This document shows positions 17,905 to 27,161 of a DNA stretch of 64,000 nucleotides, in pieces. How positions within the stretch are numbered: position 1 is the stretch's first letter; the number at the start of each line of letters is the position of its first letter. The stretch lies in the NCBI RefSeq assembly GCF_000238775.2, contig NZ_AFEJ02000002.1:248001-312000 (forward strand). Direction: 5' to 3'. This DNA is from Acaryochloris sp. CCMEE 5410. GTDB lineage: Bacteria; Cyanobacteriota; Cyanobacteriia; Thermosynechococcales; Thermosynechococcaceae. The notes beneath the pieces are model-generated. The model saw only the letters and a list, made by a program, of their open reading frames with translations, had not been told where the DNA came from and did not search any database. The position numbers and the translations under genes are program-made.

Positions 17905-18165
17905 TCACCCCCCACTCACAGGGGGAATTAACACCACCTCATCGCCGGGCTGTAAGGGCGTATCCCCAGGGACAAAGTCCAGATTGACGCCAAAATGGGT
18001 CACAGACTTTAAGGATGCCAGTTCGGGATATTGCTCCCAAAAATATTGACCGACGTGAGCCACGGTTGAGCCATTGGGAAATTCAAGTTCCAACTCTGGG
18101 GAACCCACCACTTCCTGGTAGGCGGCAAACAGCTTGACCGTAACTTTAATGTTGGGAGCAGACAT
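17905..18165 (-). CDS. moaD: MoaD/ThiS-family sulfur carrier protein
   Basis: About 86 residues from ATG 18165, ending in 'PGDEVVLIPPVSGG'. The C-terminal Gly-Gly preceded by the PP-V-x-GG pattern is diagnostic for MoaD-like beta-grasp proteins, which carry sulfur as a C-terminal thiocarboxylate, normally for molybdopterin synthesis after activation by MoeB. The start lies two bases past the cysH stop, so the two are translationally coupled. A longer frame starting 45 bases earlier overlaps cysH and is less likely. With cysH as its partner, a role in sulfur transfer from assimilation is possible (inference). Confidence 0.85.
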   Translation of the reverse strand: MSAPNIKVTVKLFAAYQEVVGSPELELEFPNGSTVAHVGQYFWEQYPELASLKSVTHFGVNLDFVPGDTPLQPGDEVVLIPPVSGG

Positions 18166-18167
18166 CC

Positions 18168-18896
18168 TTAAGCATGCATTCCACATTCTGTACGGGCTTT
18201 TCCTCGCCAACGACCGGCCCGCTCTTCTTCCCCAGGCTTCGTCATGGTGGTTAAAGGCTCATCGCCGATACTGGCATAACCCTGATCATAAAGGGGGTTA
18301 TACAACACCTGATTGTTGACCAGATAGTTCCACACATCTTTGTAAGACCAGTTGGCCAGGGGATTCACTTTTAAGCGCCCGTCTCGATCACATTCAAAAA
18401 TCGGCATCTTCGCTCGGGTCGAAGACTGATCTCGTCGTCGGCCCGTAATCCAGGTGGCGACCTGTAGCTGTTCGAGTCCTCGTCGCAACGGTTCAACTTT
18501 GGTTAGTTGATGAAATTGTTCTAAATTCGTTTCCCAGAGCTGCTCACCATATTGCTGAGCAAATTCAGCACGGGACGTCACACCTTGGGGACGAAAAATT
18601 TGCAAATCTAATCCGTAATGGGCCTGAGCATCGTTGGCCAGTTTTAACGTTTCTGGAAAATGATGCAGAGTATCCAAAAACAAGACCGGAATGGAAGGAT
18701 TGGGATTGAGGTCTTTGTAAAGCAGGTCCATAATCACCATGCCACTCGCCCCAAATGCAGTGCTCTGGATCAGCCCCTCAGGTAGATTCTCTAAACACCA
18801 CGTCAAAATACTTTTGGGATGAGCCTTATCCAACTGCTGATTCAGCTGATCAATATCAACTGTCTGCTGCTTGGGGGTCTCGATGCATGGATCCAT
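18168..18896 (-). CDS. cysH: Phosphoadenylyl-sulfate (PAPS) reductase
   Basis: A 242-residue protein with 'ITGRRRDQSSTRA', 'KVNPLANWSYKDVWNYL' and a C-terminal 'ECGMH' whose Cys238 is the catalytic residue of CysH enzymes. It reduces PAPS to sulfite and PAP with thioredoxin. The paired cysteines that bind the 4Fe-4S cluster in APS reductases are absent, so PAPS is the expected substrate. The adjacent downstream gene encodes a MoaD-like carrier, two bases away. Cytoplasmic, in assimilatory sulfate reduction. PAPS is also the sulfate donor for the sulfotransferases at 39-41 kb. Confidence 0.93.
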   Translation of the reverse strand: MDPCIETPKQQTVDIDQLNQQLDKAHPKSILTWCLENLPEGLIQSTAFGASGMVIMDLLYKDLNPNPSIPVLFLDTLHHFPETLKLANDAQAHYGLDLQIFRPQGVTSRAEFAQQYGEQLWETNLEQFHQLTKVEPLRRGLEQLQVATWITGRRRDQSSTRAKMPIFECDRDGRLKVNPLANWSYKDVWNYLVNNQVLYNPLYDQGYASIGDEPLTTMTKPGEEERAGRWRGKARTECGMHA

Positions 18897-19211
18897 AGTG
18901 CCAATGCCAACCTATTTCAAATTCGGTACGAACATTCTAACTGCTTATTTCCCTAATCCCCACCGGATAACCGTAGTATAAAGTTCGGTCCCATTGAATT
19001 GGACACAGCTTAGGGGGTTGGCGAAGGCAAATGGTGTAGCCAATTTGACAGCTTTCCTAGCCAAGGCATGTATTTGATGGTTCTACCCCACCTTAGATCG
19101 GCGGGTAAGTGTGAAAGACTCGATACCCACAACAGGGCAGGCATTTAACCCTAACCGACTATTCCCTATTCCACCAAAGCACATTGGTTTCCCCAGCGTT
19201 GGCCTACTTAA
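18897..19211. other. Intergenic region, cysH to DUF3352 gene
   Basis: About 315 bases. No coding frame, strong hairpin or recognisable riboswitch fold was seen. It holds the cysH promoter. Confidence 0.4.
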
Positions 19212-20906
19212 CTAGAAGCGGAAATACCACTGACTATGCTGGACTTCAGGGGTTTCGCCATAACTACTGACGGATACGGACCGGAGTTTACTCAGGAGGG
19301 TTTGAGCATTACTTTCCAGCTTGGAAATAACGGGTAGATTCTTTTTCAGAATGGGCTTCATCACGGGCCAATCTATATATAAGAACCCTTGATTGGGCTG
19401 ATCGAAGGGTGCGATCGCATCTTGAAACGACCGCTGACTAGTCAAGGCATCACTGCCTGCATCCAGGGCTAACCCCAGGGCCTCTGGTGAGCTGGCCAAG
19501 ATCTTTTGGTTATCAATATTGGCGTAGGCCCCCGTCACTTCCGTCTTGAAGGTGAGGTTGCTGCTGCGAGTATCGTCGATTTCTTGAGAGACCAAGCGGG
19601 TCCAGGCATAGACCTTGCGACCAGCTAGCTCAAACGGACTTGTGCCTAAATCCTGTTCCGTTGCTAGCTCATTTAAATGAGTCGCCAACTGCTTATTTTT
19701 ATCGCTATTGGTCTGTTCATAGGCAAAAAGCCAATCTGCTTCTGCATTCGCCTGGGCCGACAGGACCGGCGACAAAGAATCCGGTAATAGTGCCCAAGCA
19801 TAATCCCCATCCACCCATGGGAAAATTTTGCTAGTGAGATTGAGTCCGCGGGTTTTCCCCCAAGTGCCGAGGGTTTGATTCACCCAAGATTTGAGATTGG
19901 GATAGCCTTGCAAATCCTGGTTGATTTGAGACCATAGGGTGCCTAAATTCGATCCAGAGACTACAAATGGACTATTGCCGGGGAAATAACTAAGGGCCGC
20001 CATCGGCTCTTGTTGGGTTATCTTAACGGCGGGTAGGTCTCGTCCGGCCTTGGCAACCAAAGCGGTCTCAGCTAACAGCCCCTGCCGAGATTCACCAAAG
20101 GCAATCCCCAAGCTGCGATAGGTGGGTGGAGTCGTGGCCGCTTGGCCAGAAATGGCCGGAAGCAGCTTTTCTAAATCCAGATAGGCCATTCCAGACTTCT
20201 GTTTTTGAGTCAGGGATGCGATCGCAGTTTTATATTCTGACCGTTTTGCCAACTGCGGGGTCTTTTTTTTAGACGAATCTACCGCCTGCTCTATCACTTG
20301 GCGCTGATTGGCGATTAAGATAAAGCGATCATCCAACTTCGCGGTGGTCAAATATCGAACCGGCTTCAGCAGTCCTGGTAGACGAACAGGCGTAGCCACA
20401 TTGGGCGATACATCAGCTGAGATCAGATCGACCCCAGCATACCGTTCAAAATTTATCGTCTGGCCATCTGTGGCCTGCTGCTGCCAAATCCGCTCCAAGA
20501 AGGCATCTGCATCCCGATTATTTCGGGTTTTAACCGCCAGCAAATATCCAGGCTGCCCGTTCTCCAAACTGGTCAAGGCAAAGGTGATTTCATCACTCAC
20601 CCAGGGGCGAATATCCTTTTGATAATCGATGCCCCCAGTGGCCAACAAAGCCGCAGGTAAATCCGTTAGTTGGGAAGAGGCTCCTGCTGACTCATTTCCG
20701 GCCATCTTTAGTGGACTTCCCGTCAACGAAACCATTAAAGACGTTGTATCAGGCATAAAATGGGCCGATTCAGGGCCTAACTCAGGCTCTGGCTGAGGCG
20801 GGGCCAATTCAGGCTCTGGCTCAAGGGCCCAGACGGGTCCGCTCCAAATCAGCAGGGCAAGAACGCTGGCTAGTAACTGAAGAAAAACAGAACGAAGTTT
20901 TACCAT
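19212..20906 (-). CDS. DUF3352 family protein, exported
   Basis: A 564-residue protein starting with a hydrophobic signal ('LLASVLALLIWSGPVWA') and a Glu-Pro repeat linker (residues about 28-48). The body shows the DUF3352 pattern common in cyanobacteria: 'FMPDTTSLMVSLTGSP', 'FALTSLENGQPGYLLAVKTR', 'DAFLERIW', 'SGMAYLDLEKL', 'ALAALSYFPGNSPFVVSGSN'-like segments and 'GFLYIDWP'. The function of the family is not established. It is probably anchored in or facing the periplasm or thylakoid lumen. It is monocistronic as far as spacing shows. Confidence 0.82.
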   Translation of the reverse strand: MVKLRSVFLQLLASVLALLIWSGPVWALEPEPELAPPQPEPELGPESAHFMPDTTSLMVSLTGSPLKMAGNESAGASSQLTDLPAALLATGGIDYQKDIRPWVSDEITFALTSLENGQPGYLLAVKTRNNRDADAFLERIWQQQATDGQTINFERYAGVDLISADVSPNVATPVRLPGLLKPVRYLTTAKLDDRFILIANQRQVIEQAVDSSKKKTPQLAKRSEYKTAIASLTQKQKSGMAYLDLEKLLPAISGQAATTPPTYRSLGIAFGESRQGLLAETALVAKAGRDLPAVKITQQEPMAALSYFPGNSPFVVSGSNLGTLWSQINQDLQGYPNLKSWVNQTLGTWGKTRGLNLTSKIFPWVDGDYAWALLPDSLSPVLSAQANAEADWLFAYEQTNSDKNKQLATHLNELATEQDLGTSPFELAGRKVYAWTRLVSQEIDDTRSSNLTFKTEVTGAYANIDNQKILASSPEALGLALDAGSDALTSQRSFQDAIAPFDQPNQGFLYIDWPVMKPILKKNLPVISKLESNAQTLLSKLRSVSVSSYGETPEVQHSQWYFRF

Positions 20907-21135
20907 AGAGTGCGAAAGTCAGGCTCATAAAGACCAGATATTGCAGTAGGGCTGAGAAAAACCCACAGAAGCTATTTGACCGTATCAGCCCCATTATTTC
21001 AGCAAACTGCACCTGAACAAGTTAAGCAATCTAAAATCTACAAGTCACGGCATCTATTCCCCATCAGGCCCTCTTGCAACGTTGCACCTAGGGGACTTTA
21101 GCCAGCCCGATCCACCACAGCATCCGTGTCATCCA

Positions 21136-21339
21136 CTAACCGGCTGAGCGCTGAAACAGCGTATCTAAATAAACCCGAGCCGCACGACGATCCCCTTCGC
21201 CATTTTGCAACAAGAATAAAGATAGAGCCGCCGAAAAGACTCGATCCTGGTCCCAATCAGGATGAGACTCTAAATATCCTTTGAGGGTGAGATGCAGTTC
21301 CTCAGGAATTTCAGCAAGGATGCTAATGGTTGCATTCAT
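21136..21339 (-). CDS. DUF2811 family small protein
   Basis: A 67-residue protein from ATG 21339. The sequence 'ATISILAEIPEELHLTLKGY', followed by 'HPDWDQDRVFSAALSLFLLQ', matches DUF2811, a small protein widely conserved in cyanobacteria with no established function. An in-frame ATG 18 bases further upstream is less likely because conservation in the family begins at the MNATIS start. The gene stands alone, next to the DnaA-box-like cluster at 21.6 kb. Confidence 0.85.
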   Translation of the reverse strand: MNATISILAEIPEELHLTLKGYLESHPDWDQDRVFSAALSLFLLQNGEGDRRAARVYLDTLFQRSAG

Positions 21340-21634
21340 AGTTATCAATTTTGGCAATACAGTTCGAATTGATCATTATTTGCGTGCACGAACCCTGCCC
21401 CCCAATACTGAGAGCACTCAAATAACTTAGGCCGATTCATTTTGCGCTATGTGGGGGTGGGGTTGTCAATGGTTAAGGGCCAGATAAATTCTTAAGAAAA
21501 AATGAAGCCCACAACGAGATGTTAGGGGTTACAGAGCTTTTTCGTTACATAGATACATATTTTCCTGGGGAAATCTCATTTATATCTCAAAATCCCCAAA
21601 AGATTCTCAAGGGCTTTGAGTCTCATCCATCCCC

Positions 21635-21740
21635 TGTGGAAAACATCGGAAAAACTGTGGAAAACTGTGGAAAAACTTGTGGAAAGCTTGGGGATAACCT
21701 GGGGAAAGATAATTATTCGAGAAAATTATTTTTTTTTACT
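21635..21740. other. Candidate replication origin: cluster of DnaA-box-like 9-mers plus AT-rich stretch
   Basis: Three exact TGTGGAAAA copies (21635-21643, 21656-21664, 21666-21674) and TGTGGAAAG (21678-21686) lie in the same orientation, followed by two looser relatives (TGGGGATAA, TGGGGAAAG). TGTGGAAAA is the complement of TTTTCCACA, a DnaA box form common in cyanobacteria. A stretch of almost only A and T (about 21710-21740) follows directly, as expected for an unwinding element. No dnaA or dnaN lies in the window. A short open frame across the repeats (VENxGKT-like repeats) is a by-product. Confidence 0.55.
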
Positions 21741-21942
21741 TTCAAGTCACCATTTGACGATTTTTCTGGCCATCATACAGACCCAAGCAACATTAGGATC
21801 TTTTAAGCAAGCTAAATAAGAAATAATGTCTGGCCCTAGAAAAATCATTGGGTAGGAGTGGGATAATAAGCATCAGCCTCTTCCGCTATCCAAGTTGTCC
21901 ATTCCCCTGCAATCCATTCTTGAGATTGCCCTGGATATTGTT

Positions 21943-23004
21943 ATGAACCCTCTGAAGCGTCCCCAGCAACATAGAGATCTGGTCCTCCCAGGCATTATTG
22001 CAGTGGGGCTAGTCTGGTCCGTCGGCCTTTTGGGCTTTGGGGTTTGGCAAAACCTGCAAACCCCACAACTGCAAAGGGAACAACCTAACAATCCCGCGGT
22101 CAAAGCCGTTTCGGAGAATTCAACCTTCGCTCAAGTAAATCCCGTTCCTTCAGGTCGATTTAGATACAGCGGTAGCCCTAACTGGTCCTCTATCCGGCTA
22201 GTCGTTGACTCAGCGATCCAATCCGAACGGCGAGAATATCAACTGAGCTACGTGCAACCCAAGGATAAGTCTGCAAATTCCACCACCGCTATAGACCTTC
22301 TAATCCAAGACCAATTGGATTTTGTGCAATCTGACCGTCCCCTCCGTCCCAACGAGATCAAGCAAGCCCAAACCAAAGGGTTACAGCTCCAACAAATTCC
22401 CGTCGCCACAGACGGGATTGCCATCGCTGTACACCCCAGCCTGACCATCCCGGGCCTAACCCTCCAAGAACTGTCCGATATCTATCAAGGGAAGATTACC
22501 AACTGGCAGCAAGTGGGTGGTCCCAACTTAGCCATTCAACCCTTTTCCCTCTCGGTCGGCTCAGTCGGAAGCGTAGATATCTTTCTGAGCAAGGTGATGG
22601 AAGGCCAGTCATTTAGTCAAACCCTAGACTACTTCCCCAACCTGACAGCTGCCCTGAGAAAGTTAGCCCAGAGCCCAGGCGGAATTCTCTTTGGTTCCTC
22701 GGCAGAGATCGTTCCTCAATGCACCGTCAAGCCGGTCCCCATTGGTCAAGACACCCAGGAAAGGGTTGCCCCTTATCAAGCCCCCTACGTCTTATCTGAA
22801 GACTGCCCAAACCAACGAAATCGAATTAACAGCTCTGCCTTCTTAAACCAGCAATATCCCCTCACCCACCCCCTCTACGTTATCTATGCCCAAGGGGATG
22901 AACCTGCGGGAGAAGCCTATACTCAACTCTTGCTCAGCAACCAGGGCCAAGAATTATTGCAGAAAGCTGGCTTTGCCCAGCTTTCTGCCAACCCGCAGCC
23001 ATAG
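21943..23004 (+). CDS. PstS-like phosphate-binding/PBP-domain protein
   Basis: About 353 residues from ATG 21943; an in-frame ATG 48 bases earlier is possible. A membrane-anchoring segment ('LPGIIAVGLVWSVGLLGFGV') is followed by a periplasmic binding protein domain: 'FRYSGSPNWSSIRLVVDSAI', 'DLLIQDQLDFVQSDRPL', 'IAIAVHPSLTIPGLTLQELS', 'IYQGKITNWQQVGGP' and the C-terminal 'HPLYVIYAQG'. The 'L..IY.GKITNW' motif is typical of PstS-type proteins. It probably senses or binds phosphate or a similar anion outside the membrane. No PstC/A/B genes are adjacent and no PHO box was seen upstream. It converges on the antiporter gene with nine bases between the stops. Confidence 0.78.
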   Translation: MNPLKRPQQHRDLVLPGIIAVGLVWSVGLLGFGVWQNLQTPQLQREQPNNPAVKAVSENSTFAQVNPVPSGRFRYSGSPNWSSIRLVVDSAIQSERREYQLSYVQPKDKSANSTTAIDLLIQDQLDFVQSDRPLRPNEIKQAQTKGLQLQQIPVATDGIAIAVHPSLTIPGLTLQELSDIYQGKITNWQQVGGPNLAIQPFSLSVGSVGSVDIFLSKVMEGQSFSQTLDYFPNLTAALRKLAQSPGGILFGSSAEIVPQCTVKPVPIGQDTQERVAPYQAPYVLSEDCPNQRNRINSSAFLNQQYPLTHPLYVIYAQGDEPAGEAYTQLLLSNQGQELLQKAGFAQLSANPQP

Positions 23005-23013
23005 ACATTAACC

Positions 23014-24111
23014 CTAGACTTTTTTGCTTCGCTGGTGTCGAACCGTTCGGAAGGTAATAATCGCAAAGGTAATAATCGTCAACGGAGCGATAAACGTACT
23101 GATGACGGTGGTCAATACACTAATGCCTTCATGGTGCATGGTATCCAATACCAGATAGCTGTTATAGGCCATGTAATAGATCAAAAATAAAATTCCTTCC
23201 CACCGAGAAATCACATTGCCCGTGGCAAAAATGGGAAGACAGGCCACTGCTGCGGCAATCATAATGGGGATATCAAAGGAGCGAACCGTGTTGGTCACGG
23301 CGATACCATCTGGAGCAAGCATACTAGCCAACCCCAAGGCCGTTAAAATATTGAAAATATTACTGCCAATCACATTACCAACGGCAATATCTCGCTCTCC
23401 TCGAATACTCGCCACAATGGACGTGGCTAACTCAGGCAAAGATGTCCCCACTGAAATAATGGTTAAACCAATAACGAGTTCAGAAATCCCGAATTTCTGA
23501 GCAATGCTAACTGAACCATTTACCAAGGAATTGGAGCCTGACACGAGTAAAATCGCGCCCACAACGACATATCCTAGATTGGCCAATAAGCTGGGTCCTG
23601 AGAACTGGATCGGCTTACCGTATTCATTGGCATATTCCGCTTGAACCTCTTCGTTAAGTTCGCGTCGACCTTGATAAATCAAAAAGAGGGTATAGATAAT
23701 CCCCCCTAAACACAAGATCACACCATCCGATCGACCCAAAGTGCCATCCCAGCTAAAAAGCCACATCAAGCCGGAGACCCCAATCATAATGGGGACATCT
23801 AGACGGACCAACTGCTGGGCTACCAATAGTGGGGTAATTAGAGAAGAGAGACCTAGGATCAGCAGAATATTAAAGATATTACTGCCAATCACATTTCCCA
23901 AGGAGATGTCACCTTGGCCAATGATGCTGGATTTGACACTAACGGCCATTTCAGGCGCGCTGGTGCCATAGGCCACAATAGTTAGGCCAATAATCAACGG
24001 AGACAGACCCACCATCGTTGCTAAGCGAGACGCACCTCGAACTAAGGCTTCCGCCCCAACAACTAACAGCACTAAACCGCCAACAATAGCAGCGATAGCC
24101 GTTACGATCAT
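23014..24111 (-). CDS. Calcium/sodium antiporter family protein (CaCA, YrbG-like)
   Basis: A 365-residue membrane protein with about ten hydrophobic segments and the two inverted alpha repeats of the CaCA family: 'GTSAPEMAVSVKSS' with 'GNVIGSNIFNILLILG' in the first half, and 'GTSLPELATSIVAS' with 'GNVIGSNIFNILTALG' in the second. The paired Glu and Asn residues form the cation site. It exchanges Ca2+ for Na+ or H+ across a membrane. A central hydrophilic loop separates the halves. Length and topology fit YrbG-type proteins. Monocistronic, convergent with the PstS-like gene. Confidence 0.92.
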   Translation of the reverse strand: MIVTAIAAIVGGLVLLVVGAEALVRGASRLATMVGLSPLIIGLTIVAYGTSAPEMAVSVKSSIIGQGDISLGNVIGSNIFNILLILGLSSLITPLLVAQQLVRLDVPIMIGVSGLMWLFSWDGTLGRSDGVILCLGGIIYTLFLIYQGRRELNEEVQAEYANEYGKPIQFSGPSLLANLGYVVVGAILLVSGSNSLVNGSVSIAQKFGISELVIGLTIISVGTSLPELATSIVASIRGERDIAVGNVIGSNIFNILTALGLASMLAPDGIAVTNTVRSFDIPIMIAAAVACLPIFATGNVISRWEGILFLIYYMAYNSYLVLDTMHHEGISVLTTVISTFIAPLTIITFAIITFRTVRHQRSKKV

Positions 24112-24426
24112 GGTTGTTCCCTAGATAAGATGGCAAAGTTGCACACATAATCGCGATTGTAGCGAAATCAGAATGCACGAGATAGCTGAGTCCCCTCTTC
24201 TCTAAGTCAAGCAACCTTTCAAACAACCCAAAACCGGTGCTGATGAAAAGACCTTTGGCATTTCAGATAGGATGGCTCAAACCTTCTACATTCTGCACTA
24301 AATATATCCATTGGCAAAAAAGTTTATGCCACCCTGGAAAGTGAGCCAGATAAATATGTCAGAAAATAATAGTCCCTAAGCTTGAATGGCCGCTCCACAG
24401 CTCAATTCACACACTTTAGAGGACCA
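24112..24426. other. Intergenic region
   Basis: About 315 bases between two minus-strand genes. No coding frame or regulatory structure was recognised. Confidence 0.4.
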
Positions 24427-25224
24427 CTACTGCCACTCCAGAATCTGACTAATTTCCCGTCGAGACAAACGATGTTTAAGACGGTTGATGGGGTTACGTC
24501 CTCGATAGGATTGGACAAATTCTGCCTGGGGCTGTCCCTGGTTCGCAACCTTTAGAAAAGGGGGGGCGATACCCGGATCATAATCATTGGTGGACATGTA
24601 CTCAATGACATAAGCCCAGCGGATGCCTTCTGTTGTGTTGGGAGTTGTTTTATGCAGCGTTAAAGATGAAAACAAGACGATATCTCCGACCTCTGCCGTA
24701 ATAAAGGTGGGTGATTCAGGTTCCCCTTGATAAACCATATGGTTATTGATTTTTCGATGGGGCAGTAGCTGGTGATGGCTCCCAGGCACTAGCCAAAGAC
24801 CACCATTTTCAATAGTCATCGAGGTAAGCGCGACCCAAAGTTGATAGTGGGTCTGCTTAAAGCCGTTATAGGCGTTGTCTTGGTGCCAGGGAAAGGTTTT
24901 TGCCCCTGGCCCTTTAGCAACCGCTTGATCCCATCTCACCCAGAAGTCTGAACCGATAAATGGGTAGAGGAAATTGACAATTTTAGGCTGAGAAACAAAT
25001 TTTTGAATCGATTCATTATGACGATAGAGGTTGGCATAGAATCTCAGAGTGCCTTTGGTTAGACATTGATCTAAACATTGACGGCTCTGGGGAGATTCGA
25101 TTTGCTCAATCAGGGTCGCCATCTCTTGGGGAGAGAAGAAATTCTTGATGACAACGTATCCCTGCTGCCTAAAGGTCTGTTGAAGGAACATGGAAGGAGT
25201 CGTTGGGGGTGTCGCTAATTCCAT
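24427..25224 (-). CDS. Phytanoyl-CoA dioxygenase (PhyH) family protein
   Basis: A 265-residue protein with the Fe(II)/2-oxoglutarate oxygenase facial triad of the PhyH family: 'KTFPWHQDNAYNGF' provides HxD and 'LTLHKTTPNTTEGIRWAYVI' provides the distal His with the 2-oxoglutarate-binding Arg. The N-terminus 'FRQQGYVVIKNFFSPQEMATL' is also typical. Such enzymes hydroxylate or otherwise oxidise diverse small molecules, so the substrate cannot be named. No biosynthetic partners flank it. The protein appears complete and cytoplasmic. Confidence 0.88.
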   Translation of the reverse strand: MELATPPTTPSMFLQQTFRQQGYVVIKNFFSPQEMATLIEQIESPQSRQCLDQCLTKGTLRFYANLYRHNESIQKFVSQPKIVNFLYPFIGSDFWVRWDQAVAKGPGAKTFPWHQDNAYNGFKQTHYQLWVALTSMTIENGGLWLVPGSHHQLLPHRKINNHMVYQGEPESPTFITAEVGDIVLFSSLTLHKTTPNTTEGIRWAYVIEYMSTNDYDPGIAPPFLKVANQGQPQAEFVQSYRGRNPINRLKHRLSRREISQILEWQ

Positions 25225-25711
25225 ATGTTCAATCTGTAGTGAGACCAGTCTAGTCGGTGAAGTAGAACAATAGCCCCATCTCTATAAACTTCAAAGTCAG
25301 GTTGAAGCGACTATGGGTGGTGAGGCCTCTAATAATCATTCCCACCCCCGAGACTATCCTATCTCGCTTCATATCAAGATTTATGTTCTAAAGACCAGAG
25401 ATTAGCTAGATTGACATCAATAATTGACCACCAAAAACGGACTGAGTTTAGAGACCCTACAGCAAGGGTTTTACAATTCAGATCAGATATTCCATTCTTT
25501 TGAGACCTTCAATGCAATTTAATGAATAGCGAGAGATAATACTAGGCTATTCTTAATTCCAAAAATCTATGCAATTGATACAAAGTATGCATACAAAGTC
25601 CGTTTTCTTTTATTCTTTATTCACAGTATTTTGTTAAATAGGATACAGTCGATTTTTAATGGACATGGTATGTTGAGTGGCAATCTAAAAATTTATATTT
25701 TCCATAATTCT
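25225..25711. other. Intergenic region upstream of an orphan terminator; possible small RNA
   Basis: About 490 AT-rich bases with no convincing protein gene. A plus-strand terminator at its right end (25712-25742) has no plus-strand gene upstream, so a short untranslated transcript ending there is possible. A short open frame at 25631 runs through the terminator and lacks coding character. Confidence 0.35.
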
Positions 25712-25742
25712 AATCCCTCGGCGACTTCGCCGAGGGATTTTT
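25712..25742 (+). terminator. Strong rho-independent terminator with no assigned gene
   Basis: A perfect 12-bp stem (AATCCCTCGGCG / CGCCGAGGGATT) with an ACTT tetraloop, followed by TTTT on the plus strand. On the minus strand no U-run follows, so it is less suited to end the MATE gene transcript, although it lies only 52 bases past that gene's stop. Confidence 0.75.
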
Positions 25743-25793
25743 GTACTCTATTATTTTTGCTAATTTTTCAATATTTTTTAAGCCGAGAACCCT

Positions 25794-27161
25794 TTAGGTT
25801 TGGCTTAGGGATGATTGAAAGGTCTGTTGATTTTTCAGAATCTGTAAGGAAAGAGAAAACGTCAGGGTAGCCATGTAAACCGTGAGGGAGGTCCATAGCA
25901 GATGATTATTTTGGTAATACCAACCCGCGATCGCAATCGGTGCATAGCCGATTCCCAATGCCGTCAACGCAGAATTTCGAAGAATAGCACCCTCTTTGAG
26001 ACCAATAAAATATCCTTCTAATACAAAGGCCACCGCCGTTAGACTCAGTAGGGGCACCAGCCAGATCACATAGGTATGGATGGCATAGCTCACCTCCGTA
26101 TGGCTGGTCAATAGACCAAACACCGTCACCGGAAAGAGCACGGACAGCACCGCAAAGGGCAGAGAGATTAGCAGTCCATGAACCATTGACGTATAGAGAA
26201 CCGGCATCATCAGTTCTGACTCTCCTCTACCCTTAAAGTTGCCCACTAGAGTCTGAGTGGTAAGTCCCACCCCATTCACCGTGAACTGACTCAGCAAAGC
26301 AATTTGGAGCAGCAAACCATTCTCCGCCAGGATAGTCGTACCCAAAGTGGCGCTGAGATTGGTGAAAATGGCATAGGCGGAAATCAAGGCCAAAAAACGG
26401 ATCAGAATATTCCCTTTCAGCAGCAGGGTGGATTTGAAGGCAGCGATATCCCAAATCTGCTTTAGGGCGGCAGGCACCGTGGCCCATTCAATGCTAAAGA
26501 CCACTGCGACCAACGCCACCCCCAAAGCTAAGTATTGACTGAGGGCCGTTGCTAACCCGGCTCCCATACTCTCCCAACCCCAGCGGTTAATCATTAAGTA
26601 GTCCATCAGAACGTTGGAACCATTGCCCACCAGAGAAATAATCAGGACAATCCGGTTCATTTCCCGCCCCAAGAACCAGCCAATCAACACAAAGTTGAGC
26701 AATACGGCAGGGGCTCCCCAAATCCGGGCATTAAAGTAGTCAAGCCCGGCTGCTTCGATCTCTGGAGACCCTGACAAGACGGCAAAACCCAAACGCTGCA
26801 AGGGATATTGGAGGAGAAGGATGAGGATGGCTACTGCGATCGCAACCATGCTGCTGCGCAATGCAGCCAACAAAACCTCTTGATGGTTCTTCTCACCTTC
26901 CGCTTGGGCTGTAATAGCGTTGGTACTATTTCTAAAAAACTTGAGAATGCGGTAGAGGTAATCGAAGAGAACGCTGCCCAAGATCACCCCAGCTAGGTGG
27001 CGAATATCGTCGAGATGTCCCAGGAAGGCCGTATCAAACAAACCCGCCAGAGGCACCATCATATTCGATAGGGCACTCACAACAGCGAGCTGATAAAAGC
27101 GAGGGAGAAAACTTCTATAGTGAGCCGGGATTGATAAGCCCATACTTACCTTTTCTAGCAT
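25794..27161 (-). CDS. MATE-family efflux transporter (DinF-like)
   Basis: About 455 residues with twelve hydrophobic segments and MATE features: the opening 'LAVVSALSNMMVPLAGLFDT', 'FLGHLDDIRHLAGVILGS', 'NAITAQAEGE' and, in the second half, 'GLTTQTLVGNFKGRGE' and 'LTALGIGYAPIAIAGWYYQN'. MATE proteins export drugs or metabolites using Na+ or H+ gradients. ATG 27161 is chosen over an in-frame TTG six bases upstream because AGAGG lies at a suitable distance. Substrate unknown. The gene is divergent from phoX with about 360 bases between. Confidence 0.92.
   Translation of the reverse strand: MLEKVSMGLSIPAHYRSFLPRFYQLAVVSALSNMMVPLAGLFDTAFLGHLDDIRHLAGVILGSVLFDYLYRILKFFRNSTNAITAQAEGEKNHQEVLLAALRSSMVAIAVAILILLLQYPLQRLGFAVLSGSPEIEAAGLDYFNARIWGAPAVLLNFVLIGWFLGREMNRIVLIISLVGNGSNVLMDYLMINRWGWESMGAGLATALSQYLALGVALVAVVFSIEWATVPAALKQIWDIAAFKSTLLLKGNILIRFLALISAYAIFTNLSATLGTTILAENGLLLQIALLSQFTVNGVGLTTQTLVGNFKGRGESELMMPVLYTSMVHGLLISLPFAVLSVLFPVTVFGLLTSHTEVSYAIHTYVIWLVPLLSLTAVAFVLEGYFIGLKEGAILRNSALTALGIGYAPIAIAGWYYQNNHLLWTSLTVYMATLTFSLSLQILKNQQTFQSSLSQT

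Noticed and set aside
21519..21819. Two overlapping small plus-strand frames with repeated 'VENxGKT' or 'KLWKTVEKL' sequences
   Set aside because: The repeats are only translations of the DnaA-box-like DNA repeats in two frames; there is no ribosome binding site and no family resemblance.
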